Shown here piece by piece: positions 7,628 to 15,952 of a stretch of 64,000 nucleotides of DNA. The stretch lies in assembly GCF_002081825.1 (NCBI RefSeq), contig NZ_MUKU01000005.1, positions 154,307 to 218,306 of the forward strand, read 5' to 3'. This DNA comes from Chromobacterium haemolyticum. Lineage in GTDB: Bacteria; Pseudomonadota; Gammaproteobacteria; Burkholderiales; Chromobacteriaceae. A model generated the notes under the pieces. The model had not been told where the DNA came from, did not search any database, and saw only the letters and a program-made list of their open reading frames with translations. The translations under genes were made by a program, and so were the position numbers. Numbering within the stretch: the stretch's first letter is position 1; each line of letters opens with the position of its first letter.

Positions 7628-9462
7628 GGCGTGGACTCGCAAGGCCAGTTGATGATGAAGCAGGCGCCGCCTTCCGGATGGTTGCCGGCTTCGATGCGTC
7701 CGCCGGACTGCTCGACGATCTCCTGCACGATGGCCAGCCCCAGTCCCAGGCCCTGGCCGCGCGGCTTGGTGCTGTAGAAGGGTTCGAACAGATGCGGCAG
7801 ATCGGCGTCGGCGATGCCGGGGCCGTGGTCGCGCAGGCGGAACTCCAGCATGCCCGCTTTGTGCAGCAGGCTGATTTCCAGCCGGCCTTGCCCTTGCGGC
7901 CGCATCGCGTCTATGGCGTTGCCCAGCAGATTGGTGAACACCTGCTCCAGGCCGATGGCGTCGCAGGCGATGTCAGGGCAGCGCGGCGGCAGGTCCAGCT
8001 CCAACTCCACCCGGGCCTCGCGCAGCGCCGGCTGCAGCAGGGTCAGCGTGTCGCGCAGCGCGGCGAGGGGATTGGTCTGGCCCAGCGGGCCGCGGTGGCG
8101 GCGGGCAAAGGTTTTCAAGTCCCGGGTGATGTGGGCGATGCGCTCGACCAGTTGGGAAATCTGGCCCAGATTGTCGCTGGCGGCGTCCGGGCGGCCGCGT
8201 TGCAGCAGGGTCACCGCGTTGTCGGCGAAGGCGCGCAGCGCCGCCAGCGGCTGGTTGATCTCATGGGCTACCCCGGCCGCCATCTGGCCCAGCGCCGCCA
8301 GCTTGCTGGCCTCGGCCAACTGGCCGCGAGTAATGCGCAGGCTGTTTTCAGTCTGGATGCGTTCGCGGATCTCCGCCGACAACTGCGTGTTGCTCAGCGC
8401 CAGATCGCGGGTTCGCTCCGCCACCTTGCGCTCCAACTGGTCGTGCGCTTGCTGCAAGGCCTGCTGCGCCGCCAGTTGCTCGCGCAACCGGCTCAGCCGC
8501 AGCCGCCAGTAGTGCCACAGCGTCAGCAGGCCCAGGCCGCTGGCCAGCAGTGTGCTCATGATGGCCAGCAGGGTGAGGTTGCGGCCGTGCATGTCCACCA
8601 GCAAGGTCAGCGTCCAGCCGGTTTGCGGCAGGGTCTGGCGGATTTGAAGGTAGCGGCCGGCCAGCAGCTTGCGCTCGCTGTCCGGCGCCAGCCAGGCCTG
8701 CTCGCGCCAGCCCGCGTGCGGTTGCAGCAGCGCGAAGGGATGCAGTTTGGCGCCCAGGTATTGGCGGGTGGCGTCGATCTGGCGGCGCACAGTCGGCGGC
8801 AGCGGTTGCCAGGTGGCGAACTTCCAGTCTGGATTGGCGCTGAGAAAGGCCACGCCGTGCTTGTCGCTGACCAGCACCGGCTCGGCGCCCTTGCGCCAGG
8901 CTTCCTCCAGCGGCGCCAGGCTGACCTTGACCACCGCCACGCCCACGACGCGGCGGCCGGACAGCACCGGCCAGGACAGGAAATAGCCCGGTTCGCGGCT
9001 GGTGCTGCCTATGCCGTAAAAGCTGCCGGACTGGCCGGCCAGCGCTTGTTGGAAATAGGGGCGGAAGGCGTAGCTGTTGCCGACGAAGCTGTACGGCGAC
9101 ATCCAGTTGCTGGACGCCAGCGCGATGCCGTCGACGTTGACGATGAACAGCGCCGAGGTGCGCGACTGCCGGTTCACTTGCTCCAGATAGCGGTTCAGCG
9201 CCTCCACCCGCCGCGGGTTGCGCGGGTCCGCCAGCAGGTTGAGGATGTCCTGATTCAGCGCCAGCACATAGGGCAGGTAGCGGTACTGCTCCAGCGTGGC
9301 GCCGAGGTTGGCGGCGTGCATCTCCGCCCGATGCCGGCCCTCGCGCTCCGCTTCGGTCAACAGCATGCGGCTGGCCAAGACCCAGCCGCCGCCCAGCGCC
9401 AAGGCCAGCAAGAAGAGGGAGGGCAGGCTTTTCAGCAGAAAACGCAACGCGCGTGCGAGCAT
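7624..9462 (-). CDS. dctB: DctB-type sensor histidine kinase
   Basis: A 612-residue membrane kinase with a first transmembrane segment at about 10-32, a periplasmic double-PAS (dCache) sensor of about 260 residues, a second membrane segment at about 295-318, a coiled coil (LREQLAAQQALQQAHDQLERKVAER), a HisKA domain with H400 in AHEINQPLAALR, and an HATPase domain with N box NLLGNAIDA, G1 DHGPGIAD, F box FEPFYSTK and G2 GQGLGLGLAI. This layout is that of DctB, which senses C4-dicarboxylates. It is transcribed with dctD. A NitT/TauT transporter lies immediately upstream in the same direction, so the ligand may differ from succinate. Confidence 0.9.
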   Translation of the reverse strand: MLARALRFLLKSLPSLFLLALALGGGWVLASRMLLTEAEREGRHRAEMHAANLGATLEQYRYLPYVLALNQDILNLLADPRNPRRVEALNRYLEQVNRQSRTSALFIVNVDGIALASSNWMSPYSFVGNSYAFRPYFQQALAGQSGSFYGIGSTSREPGYFLSWPVLSGRRVVGVAVVKVSLAPLEEAWRKGAEPVLVSDKHGVAFLSANPDWKFATWQPLPPTVRRQIDATRQYLGAKLHPFALLQPHAGWREQAWLAPDSERKLLAGRYLQIRQTLPQTGWTLTLLVDMHGRNLTLLAIMSTLLASGLGLLTLWHYWRLRLSRLREQLAAQQALQQAHDQLERKVAERTRDLALSNTQLSAEIRERIQTENSLRITRGQLAEASKLAALGQMAAGVAHEINQPLAALRAFADNAVTLLQRGRPDAASDNLGQISQLVERIAHITRDLKTFARRHRGPLGQTNPLAALRDTLTLLQPALREARVELELDLPPRCPDIACDAIGLEQVFTNLLGNAIDAMRPQGQGRLEISLLHKAGMLEFRLRDHGPGIADADLPHLFEPFYSTKPRGQGLGLGLAIVQEIVEQSGGRIEAGNHPEGGACFIINWPCESTP

Positions 9463-9489
9463 GGCGGCGGATCGGAAATCGGCGATGGC

Positions 9490-10281
9490 TCAGTCTACCG
9501 CAGCTTGCAGCTCCGCGGCTTCATGGCGTGAATGTTCCTCCATCACCAGCCGGGTCAGCTCCCGCTTCAGGTCGTTGAAGCCCGGCGCGCTGGGGTCGCG
9601 CGGGCGCGGCAGCTCCACCCGCACGTCGCGCTTGATGGTGCCGGGGCGATAGGTCATCACCACTACTCGGTCCGCCAGGTAGATGGACTCCTCGATGCTG
9701 TGGGTGACGAAGATGATGGTCTTGCCGCTCTCCTGCCAGATGCGCAGCAGCTCGTCCTGCAAGGAGCGCCGCGTCAGCGCGTCCAGCGCGCCGAAGGGCT
9801 CGTCCATCAGCATCACCGGCGAATCCAGCGCCAACACCCGCGCGATGGCCACCCGCTGGCGCATGCCGCCGGACAGGTCCTTGGGGAAGCGGTGGCGGAA
9901 ATCGCGCAGGTGCAGCTTGTCCAGCAGCGGCTCCACCGCGGCGCGGATCTCGGCCGGGGAGCGTTTCTGGATTTCCAGGCCAAAGCCGATGTTCTGCTCC
10001 ACCGTCATCCACGGAAACAGCGCGTACTCCTGAAACACCATGCCGCGGTCCGGTCCCGGCGCGGCGACGCGTTGGCCGGCCACCAGGATCTCGCCGCCGC
10101 TGGGCGGCGCGAAGCCGGCGATGGCATTGAGCAAGGTGGATTTGCCGCAGCCGGAGGGGCCCAGCAGGCAGACGAACTCGCCGGGCTGGATGTCCAGCTG
10201 GATGTCCCGCAGGGCGATCACGTCGCCGCCCGGCGTCTTGAATACTTTTTGCACCTGTTGCACTTCGATCTGGGCGCTCAT
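9490..10281 (-). CDS. NitT/TauT-family ABC transporter ATP-binding protein
   Basis: A 263-residue ATPase with Walker A GPSGCGKST, Q-loop VFQEYALFPW, signature LSGGMRQRVAIARVLA, Walker B VMLMDEPFGALD and H-loop VTHSIEES. The EYALFPWMTV and FGALDALTR motifs are typical of SsuB/TauB/NrtD-type importers of sulfonates, nitrate, taurine or pyrimidine precursors. The open frame extends to 10395, but the extra residues derive from the palindromic repeat at 10326-10431. ATG 10281 has an AAGGATGAAGG leader and begins the domain (MSAQIEVQQV). It forms an operon with the permease and binding protein. Confidence 0.93.
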   Translation of the reverse strand: MSAQIEVQQVQKVFKTPGGDVIALRDIQLDIQPGEFVCLLGPSGCGKSTLLNAIAGFAPPSGGEILVAGQRVAAPGPDRGMVFQEYALFPWMTVEQNIGFGLEIQKRSPAEIRAAVEPLLDKLHLRDFRHRFPKDLSGGMRQRVAIARVLALDSPVMLMDEPFGALDALTRRSLQDELLRIWQESGKTIIFVTHSIEESIYLADRVVVMTYRPGTIKRDVRVELPRPRDPSAPGFNDLKRELTRLVMEEHSRHEAAELQAAVD

Positions 10282-10325
10282 GCCTTCATCCTTCCATGCC
10301 GCGCAGCGCGGCGGTGTGTTTGGCG

Positions 10326-10431
10326 CCGCTAACAAAACCGAGCAGCGTACCTGGGCCAAGGCGCGCCGACGCAGGTCGTACCAGTGGTACGACAAGGAGG
10401 CGCAACGCAGGATCAGGGGTGTTGTTAGCGG
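10326..10431. repeat. 106-bp palindromic intergenic element
   Basis: It has 9-bp terminal inverted repeats CCGCTAACA/TGTTAGCGG and a central palindrome GTCGTACCA-G-TGGTACGAC at 10375-10393. It lies between the transporter permease and ATPase genes. Its right end, GGTTCT, runs into the permease stop codon (TTA at 10435-10437) just as the 145-bp family does. The interior differs from that family. No other full copy is visible in the window. Confidence 0.6.
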
Positions 10432-10434
10432 TTC

Positions 10435-11265
10435 TTATTGGTCGATGCCGCGATGCCACTTGAGCAAGCGGTTGTTCAAGCCCTGCATCAGCATGTCGAT
10501 CAACAGCCCGAGAATGCCAATCGTGACCATGCCGGCGATGACCTTGTCGGTCCAGAAATACTCGCGCGCTTCCATGATGCGGTAGCCGACGCCGCTGTTC
10601 ACGGCGATCATCTCCGCCACGATCACCACGATGAAGGCGGTGCCCATGCCCACGCGCGCGCCGGTGAAAATGAAGGGCGTGGCCGCAGGCAGGATCACCC
10701 GGCGGAACAGGGTTGCGCGGCTGGCGCCCAGGTTGCGCGCGGCGCGGATATAGATGCCGTCCACATTGCGCACGCCGGAGATGGTGTTCATCAGGATGGG
10801 GAAGAAAGCCCCGATAGTGATGAGGAACACCGCCGGCGGGTTGCCCAGGCCAAACCACAGGATGGAGAGAGGGGTCCAGGCGATGGGCGGAATTGGCCGC
10901 AGGAACTGGATCAAGGGATTGAACGCCCGGTACACCGGGTCGCTGACGCCCATGAACAGCCCCAGCAGCAAGCCCAGGCCGCCGCCCAGCGCGAAACCGA
11001 GCACCACACGCCACAGGCTGGCCGCCACGTCGTGGATCAGTTCGCCGGACAGCAGCCAGGACAAGTAGGCGCCGGACGAGGGGTCGTAGGCTTCCAGCGG
11101 CTGCCAGTAAGCCAGCCACTTCTGCAACACCGCCAGCGGCGAGGGCAGGATTTGCGGGTTGATCCAACCCAGGCTGGAACTGGCCTGCCAGATCAATACG
11201 ATGGCGATGGGCACCGCCAGGCTGGACCAGGCTTGGCCCAGCCGGGAAAACACAGTCTGCTGCAT
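10435..11265 (-). CDS. NitT/TauT-family ABC transporter permease
   Basis: A 276-residue integral membrane protein with about six hydrophobic segments and the BPD_transp_1 EAA-type loop (AARNLGASRATLFRRVILPAA). It pairs with the adjacent ATPase and binding protein as an importer of small oxyanions, sulfonates or aromatic compounds. ATG 11265 has a good GGGAG 5 nt upstream; the longer frame begins with TTG at 11286. It is separated from the ATPase gene by a repeat element. Confidence 0.92.
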   Translation of the reverse strand: MQQTVFSRLGQAWSSLAVPIAIVLIWQASSSLGWINPQILPSPLAVLQKWLAYWQPLEAYDPSSGAYLSWLLSGELIHDVAASLWRVVLGFALGGGLGLLLGLFMGVSDPVYRAFNPLIQFLRPIPPIAWTPLSILWFGLGNPPAVFLITIGAFFPILMNTISGVRNVDGIYIRAARNLGASRATLFRRVILPAATPFIFTGARVGMGTAFIVVIVAEMIAVNSGVGYRIMEAREYFWTDKVIAGMVTIGILGLLIDMLMQGLNNRLLKWHRGIDQ

Positions 11266-11282
11266 GATTGCTCCCGCCGCCG

Positions 11283-12257
11283 TCAATTAACCTTGAGGTC
11301 CTGCTTGGCCTTGCTCAGCAAGTCCAGTTTCACCCAGTCCGCCGCCTTGGGCGGCTTGACCATCTTGCCGATGCCGTACTGCTGCATCATGTCGGTGGTG
11401 GTCTGGATGTGGGCCACGCTCAGATCGTAGCTGTACGGGGAATTGGAAATGGCGTCCTGGAAGTCGTCGGCGCTGATCTGGTTCTTGAACATGTTCTCAC
11501 GCACGTATTTTTCCGCCAGCTTGGGATTTTTGATGAAGGTGTTGGTGGCCTCCACGAAACATTTGATCAGGCGCTCCGCCACGCCGCGGCGTTCCTTGTA
11601 CATTTTCTCCGTCATCACCAGGGTGCGAATGGGCTCGCCCAGCGGGGTGTCGTAGGGCTTTAGCACTTCCACGCCGAAACCCTTGTTGATGGCCTGGGAC
11701 GATTGCGGCTCGGACTGGCTCATCGCGTCGATCTGCTTGCCCATCAAAGCCTGGTTCAGGTCGGCGAAAGGCATGTAAATCACCTGCACATCCTTGCCCG
11801 GCTTGTCGGACCAGCTAAGCTTGTACTTGGCCAGCTCCGCCGCCAGCAGCAATTCCTGCGCGCCGCCGCGCGCCACGCCCACTTTCTTGCCCTTCAAATC
11901 CTTGACGCTCTTGATGCCGCTGTCCTTGGCGGCCACGATGCGCGCGCCGCCCCTGGCGAAGCCGGCCACCGCGAAAATCGGCGCGCCGCCGGCGCGGCCG
12001 GCCACCGCCGCGTCCGCCGCGCTGGCGGCGATGTCCACTTCGCCGGCCACGATGGCGGGCATGATGTCGATGCCTTTGGCGAACATGCGTTCTTCAATCT
12101 TCAGGTCGTATTTGGGCGCGATTTCCTTCATGTAGCTGATGGCGCCGTAATGGGCGAACTTGAGGTTGCCCAGTCTCACCACGTCGGCGGCGAGGGCGGG
12201 CAGCGAGAGGCCGCCGCCCAGGGCGGCGAGACAGAGCCAGGTTCGGATGCGTTGCAT
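11283..12257 (-). CDS. NitT/TauT-family ABC transporter substrate-binding protein (NMT1/THI5-like)
   Basis: A 324-residue periplasmic binding protein with a clear signal peptide (MQRIRTWLCLAALGGGLSLPALA-AD) and the type II binding-protein layout of SsuA/TauA (VRLGNLKFAHYGAISY, IVAGEVDIAASAADAAVAGR, GKKVGVARGGAQELLL). It captures the substrate for the following permease and ATPase. The order binding protein-permease-ATPase and the common strand indicate one operon, headed by this gene with AAAGGAGAAACACC before the ATG. The substrate is not decidable; sulfonate, taurine, nitrate or a pyrimidine precursor are all possible. Confidence 0.92.
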   Translation of the reverse strand: MQRIRTWLCLAALGGGLSLPALAADVVRLGNLKFAHYGAISYMKEIAPKYDLKIEERMFAKGIDIMPAIVAGEVDIAASAADAAVAGRAGGAPIFAVAGFARGGARIVAAKDSGIKSVKDLKGKKVGVARGGAQELLLAAELAKYKLSWSDKPGKDVQVIYMPFADLNQALMGKQIDAMSQSEPQSSQAINKGFGVEVLKPYDTPLGEPIRTLVMTEKMYKERRGVAERLIKCFVEATNTFIKNPKLAEKYVRENMFKNQISADDFQDAISNSPYSYDLSVAHIQTTTDMMQQYGIGKMVKPPKAADWVKLDLLSKAKQDLKVN

Positions 12258-12512
12258 GGTGTTTCTCCTTTGTGGATAGGGGCCGGACGGAGCGCGGCAA
12301 CCTTCTATTTATACGACGTTTGCATTTTTTGGCGCGACGATGCGGTTCGCTGCTTTGTAGTGGTTCTTATTAGGCAAAGCGCGTGCCAGGATGTTTTTTA
12401 CTCAAGTTGTTGATTTTAATGGATTGTATTGGCGGGGTGTGGCCGGATTCGGCCTGTGCCGGTCTTGGCTGTGCCAAAACCGGCTCAGGGCTTGCCGGGG
12501 AAAACGATGTAC

Positions 12513-12929
12513 TTATTCAATACCTCTTGGCTGTTTTCTCATCGGCCGGCGCAGTGTTTCCTCCCTAAGCCGGATGCGGTCGATGTAGCCGAAGATATCG
12601 ATAGGGAGGATCAGCACCTGTTCGATCAGGGCGAAGAAACCGGCCCAGTAACCCTGCTCAGGGCCTTCCACCGAGAAGTCGACATCGCCTGCGATGCGCG
12701 CCAGCAGCGTGTGTCTCGGGACATCGGGATTGTCCTGCAGGTACTGGATGAAATGACCGGCGTATTCGCGTCCCAGCAAATAGGCCTGGCGATAGTCGTC
12801 GGCTGGCGGCACTTGCCAGCAATGCACGCGCGGACAGCCCGGCAAACGCGCGGCGAACGGCAGCTCCTGATAGGGAACCGGTTGGAGGTTGGGGCGGTAA
12901 TGGCGACGGCTTGGGTATTTGGCGGACAT
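12513..12929 (-). CDS. small uncharacterised protein of a prophage-associated family, downstream of a C4-like RNA
   Basis: A 138-residue soluble protein starting MSAKYPSRRHYRPNLQ, with a good AGGAG leader. The core (WQVPPADDYRQAYLLGRE, a helical HFIQYLQDN, then YWAGFFALIEQVLI) resembles small orphan proteins found beside C4-type antisense RNAs in beta- and gammaproteobacterial prophages (pattern: VP-x-x-x-DY ... GR-x-A ... FL ... GFF-x-x-L). That resemblance is from memory. The structured element at 12994-13136 lies 64 bp upstream in the same direction. No other phage genes are nearby, so this is a stand-alone unit or remnant. Function unknown; regulation by the RNA is the best clue. Confidence 0.72.
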   Translation of the reverse strand: MSAKYPSRRHYRPNLQPVPYQELPFAARLPGCPRVHCWQVPPADDYRQAYLLGREYAGHFIQYLQDNPDVPRHTLLARIAGDVDFSVEGPEQGYWAGFFALIEQVLILPIDIFGYIDRIRLREETLRRPMRKQPRGIE

Positions 12930-12993
12930 GCGCGCGCTCCTGTGGATTCAAGGCTGCCGGCGAGGCGGCAGGCTCATGGCAGGCGCATGGCAG

Positions 12994-13136
12994 GATTGGA
13001 GTTCCGGCGCCACGGACCGGCGGGTGCGAGCACCCTCCCACCACGGCCTGCCCGTTGTAGGCATGACTGATGGTGCAAGGGCACGGACCAAGCGTTTGCG
13101 GCGCTGGGTCCGAGGCGGCGGGGCCAGACTCCAATC
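12994..13136 (-). ncRNA. structured RNA element, candidate C4-type antisense RNA
   Basis: Nested pairing closes a 143-nt unit: outer stem GATTGGAGT (12994-13002) with ACTCCAATC (13128-13136), and inner stem CGGACC (13013-13018) with GGTCCG (13107-13112). Inside are three local hairpins: GGGTGC-GA-GCACCC (13022-13035), GCCTGC-CCGTT-GTAGGC (13046-13062) and GTGC-AAGG-GCAC (13073-13084). The arrangement and the blocks GGTGCGAGCACC and CATGCCTACAACGGGCAGGC look like the phage P1/P7/P4 C4 antisense RNA class. The minus strand is chosen because the downstream gene is of the type usually regulated by such RNAs; the pairing itself does not fix the strand. This 335-bp gap contains no other gene. Confidence 0.6.
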
Positions 13137-13232
13137 TGGGCGCTGCCGGTTAGGGCGGCGCGTTTGCGATTGTGCCTAGCGGGGATGAGGGGGTCAAGGC
13201 GGCATCGGCCGCCAACGGCGCGAGGTCTCATC

Positions 13233-13250
13233 GCCCGGCCTTGGCCGGGC
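13233..13250 (-). other. hairpin downstream of the lipase-like gene
   Basis: A perfect 8-bp stem GCCCGGCC/GGCCGGGC with loop TT lies 14 nt past the lipase-like stop codon. There is no T-run, so it is at most a weak or factor-assisted terminator. Confidence 0.45.
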
Positions 13251-13264
13251 GGCGGCCCGGCGCT

Positions 13265-14308
13265 CTAGGCGTAAAACCGCGATTGTCCTTGCCAGGCGCT
13301 GGCGACGAAGTCTTGCACATGGTCCAGGAATTTGTCGTGGCGGCCCAGGCGGCTGTCGTCGGCCTGGCGGTTTGCCGGCAGCAGGTAAAGCTGGCCGACG
13401 TGGCGCACCGGCAGCAGGCCGTCCAGCGCCGGGACCAGATCGCCTTGAACGCAGTAATGACGGATATGGGCCGAGGCCGCGCGCGCTTGCTCCAAGTCGT
13501 TGCCGTGGCGCGCCAGCAGTTCGTTTTGCAGGCCGCGGCCAAACTGAGCGCTGCTGAAGCATTCTGCGTGGACGGGGCGCTGCGGGGTGGACAATCTCAT
13601 CGCCGCATAGGCGGCCATGCCGCCGCCCAGCGAATGACCGCCGGTGCTGACGATGTAGTCGGGCTCGCCGCCGCGCATCAGCGGCAGGCCGGCGGCCAGT
13701 GTTTGCAACTTGGCGGTGAGTTGGGCGGCTTGGGCGTAGCAGGCGGGGCGGCCGCCAAAGGCGGCGTTGCCGATGTTGGCGCGCCATTGCCGCGCCACGC
13801 TGGCCAGGTTTTTCAGATTGCGTTGAGCCAAACCGCCCACGCCGCGGCCGCTGGTGGTGCCGCCGAAAACCAGGCGGATTTCTCCCTCCGCCTTGTTGCG
13901 GAACACATAGGCCACCAGGCCGCTTTCCGGGTCCATCAAGCGCGCCTGCTGCGGCTGAAACTCCAGTTTGCCGCCCTTGGCCAGCAGCCGCGCCAGCTCG
14001 GCGTCCGGGCTCCATTGGGTGGCGCGCAGGCTGTCCAGATCCCGGCTATAGGGGAAGTTGGCGAGCAGCGCGCTGTCCTTGAGTCTTTGCCGGGCCGCTT
14101 CGGGGTTGAGGTTTTCCAGAGGCTGCTGCGCGCAGAGGCCGTCCAGGGGATTGGCGCGCGGCGCGGCGCGCGTGGAGGCGGGGGCGTCCGCGCGGTTGGC
14201 CGCCTGGCTGAGCCGCGCCGATATCGGGCTGGCGGCGGCGTTGGAGCGGGCAGGTTCGTCCGCCGCCGTCGTTTGGGGGATGGCGGCGCGGGCAGCTTGA
14301 ATGAGCAT
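13265..14308 (-). CDS. class 3 lipase-like alpha/beta hydrolase, putative secreted effector
   Basis: A 347-residue protein. The first 60 residues are Ala/Ser/Pro/Arg-rich and disordered-looking, with no Sec signal, as in many type III effectors. The hydrolase domain has the nucleophile elbow GGHSLGGG with S226; D290 (VQGDLVPAL) and a C-terminal His (H324 or H330, in GRHDKFLDHV) are plausible triad partners. VFGGTTSGRG at 148-157 resembles the oxyanion strand-loop of Lipase_3 enzymes. No family name beyond lipase-like is justified. It is a single gene, divergent from the GNAT, 1.6 kb from a kinase effector candidate, suggesting a virulence-effector patch. Expected activity would be a phospholipase or acyl hydrolase in host cells, inferred only. 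Confidence 0.72.
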   Translation of the reverse strand: MLIQAARAAIPQTTAADEPARSNAAASPISARLSQAANRADAPASTRAAPRANPLDGLCAQQPLENLNPEAARQRLKDSALLANFPYSRDLDSLRATQWSPDAELARLLAKGGKLEFQPQQARLMDPESGLVAYVFRNKAEGEIRLVFGGTTSGRGVGGLAQRNLKNLASVARQWRANIGNAAFGGRPACYAQAAQLTAKLQTLAAGLPLMRGGEPDYIVSTGGHSLGGGMAAYAAMRLSTPQRPVHAECFSSAQFGRGLQNELLARHGNDLEQARAASAHIRHYCVQGDLVPALDGLLPVRHVGQLYLLPANRQADDSRLGRHDKFLDHVQDFVASAWQGQSRFYA

Positions 14309-14442
14309 GATGAGTAGACGCGAGTGAAGGTTGATTGCCGCATGCTAATGGGACGCGGACGGCGTGCCTTGCAGATTTTACTCAGCCGGCGGTTACGGTT
14401 CCGTGATAATGGCGAATCCGCGGTGAATGGGAAGGGGAAACG

Positions 14443-15006
14443 ATGGAAATGGAGACGGAGCGTTTATTGCTGCGCCAATGGCGGGACGAGGATCTGGCGC
14501 CCTTCGCCGCCATGGGGCTGGATCCGGAGGTGATGCGTTATTTCCCGGCGCTGTTGAGCGAGGAAGAGAGCGCGGACGGCATGGAGCGACAACGCGGGTT
14601 GATAGCGGCGCGAGGATGGGGGTTTTGGGCGCTGGAGGAGAAGGCATCCGGCGACTTCCTCGGTTTCGTAGGGTTGGCGGTGCCGCGCGCGGAGCTGCCG
14701 TGCATGCCCTGCGTGGAGGCGGGCTGGCGGCTGCGGCGAGCGTCCTGGGGCCGGGGCTACGCCACCGAGGCGGCGCGCCGGGCGCTGGCTTTCGGTTTCG
14801 AGACCTTGGGACTGGACGAAATCGTGTCTTTCACCGCCTTGCTCAATCTGCCGTCGCAGCGGCTGATGCAGCGGCTGGGCATGCGCAACGCCGGACGGGA
14901 TTTCGATCATCCCGCCCTGGAGGCCGGGCATCCGCTGCGGCGGCATTGCTTGTATCTGTTGTCGGCGGCGGAGTGGCGCGCCGCGGCGCTTGAGGTTCGA
15001 GCTTGA
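14443..15006 (+). CDS. GNAT family N-acetyltransferase (RimJ/RimL type)
   Basis: A 187-residue acetyltransferase starting METERLLLRQWRDEDL, the usual opening of RimJ/RimL-like GNATs. The acetyl-CoA binding segment is GWRLRRASWGRGYATEAARR (Q/R-x-x-G-x-G/A form, here RGYATE), and NLPSQRLMQRLGM is the typical C-terminal helix. It would acetylate an amino group of a protein N-terminus or a small molecule; the substrate is unknown. AAGGGG precedes the ATG at 14443 and a short terminator follows, so it is monocistronic. Confidence 0.88.
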   Translation: MEMETERLLLRQWRDEDLAPFAAMGLDPEVMRYFPALLSEEESADGMERQRGLIAARGWGFWALEEKASGDFLGFVGLAVPRAELPCMPCVEAGWRLRRASWGRGYATEAARRALAFGFETLGLDEIVSFTALLNLPSQRLMQRLGMRNAGRDFDHPALEAGHPLRRHCLYLLSAAEWRAAALEVRA

Positions 15007-15014
15007 GGAGGGAT

Positions 15015-15035
15015 AGCCGCCGTGGGGCGGCTTTT
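15015..15035 (+). terminator. intrinsic terminator of the GNAT gene
   Basis: A perfect 7-bp stem AGCCGCC/GGCGGCT with loop GTGG and a T4 run, starting 9 nt after the stop codon. Confidence 0.75.
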
Positions 15036-15051
15036 ATGGCGTAGCGGCCGC

Positions 15052-15777
15052 TTATTGTTGCCAGTGGTTGTAAATCGTTTGCAGCTTTCCGTTTTGCTGC
15101 AGCCGGGCCAGCGCGGCGTTGAATTGAGCGGCGCGGCTGTCGCCTTTGGCGAAGGCGACGAAGCGCGGCATTTCCACCAGAGGTTTGGGCAGGATGCGCA
15201 CATGCGGCAGCGCGCGCAGCTGGCGGGCGTAGTAAAGCAGTTGGCCGCGGTCGCCGACGATCAGGTCGATGCGGCCGGCCAGCAGCATCAGCATCAGTTG
15301 TTCGGGATTGGTGGCGCTGGCGTCGCGTTTGAGCGGCGCTTTGTCGAAGGTGGATTCGTAGGCATAGCCGTGGACCTGTCCTATGGTCAGTGGGGCCATG
15401 TCGGCCAGGGTGTTCCAGTTTTGCAGGCTGTTTTGTTTCAACACCATGAAGATGGTGCTGCCGGTGCGTATCGGGCCGGCGAGTTCGTACTGGGCGCGCC
15501 GCTCGGCGGTGCCCGCGAACTGGAAAGCCATGTCCACGTCCCCGTTGCCCAGCATTTGCTTGACGCGCTCCCAGGGGTAGAGGTGCAGCAGGTAGGGGAT
15601 TCGGGCCTCCGCCATGACCGCCTGGACAATCTCCACGTCCAGCCCTTGAGGTTTGGCGCCGGCTTCGTTCTGGTAGCTGTAGGGCGCGAACTGGATGTCG
15701 CCGGCGATGCGCCAAGCCTCCGGCTGGGCCGCCCAGGCCGTCCCGCAAAACAGCAGCATGCTCAACACACGCCTCAT
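15052..15777 (-). CDS. periplasmic amino-acid-type substrate-binding protein (SBP_bac_3)
   Basis: A 241-residue protein with a signal peptide (MRRVLSMLLFCGTAWA-AQ) and type II periplasmic binding fold of the family 3 type (IQFAPYSYQNEAGAKPQGLD, then VDMAFQFAGTAERR and IDLIVGDRGQLLYY). There is no permease or ATPase beside it, so it is an orphan binding protein, as is common for short solitary members of this family. The open frame extends to 16251 antisense to the kinase gene, but ATG 15777 with GGGAG upstream begins the signal peptide. A paralogue-like protein is at 51978-52763. Confidence 0.88.
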   Translation of the reverse strand: MRRVLSMLLFCGTAWAAQPEAWRIAGDIQFAPYSYQNEAGAKPQGLDVEIVQAVMAEARIPYLLHLYPWERVKQMLGNGDVDMAFQFAGTAERRAQYELAGPIRTGSTIFMVLKQNSLQNWNTLADMAPLTIGQVHGYAYESTFDKAPLKRDASATNPEQLMLMLLAGRIDLIVGDRGQLLYYARQLRALPHVRILPKPLVEMPRFVAFAKGDSRAAQFNAALARLQQNGKLQTIYNHWQQ

Positions 15778-15952
15778 GGTTTCTCCCGCCGTCGCGCCTT
15801 CCGTCGGTATAGCCGGAGCGGGGCGGGGCGGCAAGCCGGGCGGTTTTTGCAAGCGTCCAGCGGCGGCCTTGTCGAGAATGGCTGTCAGGGGCGCCCCCCC
15901 TGGGCAGGGTGTGGCGCAGTCGGTTCGCATCATCTTTGACGGGTAAGCCACA

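Noticed and set aside
10282..10395. N-terminal extension of the ABC ATPase
   Set aside because: The extra residues are translated from the palindromic repeat; ATG 10281 with its ribosome binding site begins the conserved domain.
12658..13134. 158-codon frame running through the structured element at 12994-13136
   Set aside because: Its start part is translated RNA structure and the rest is a shifted shadow of the 138-residue gene; the real start with AGGAG is at 12929.
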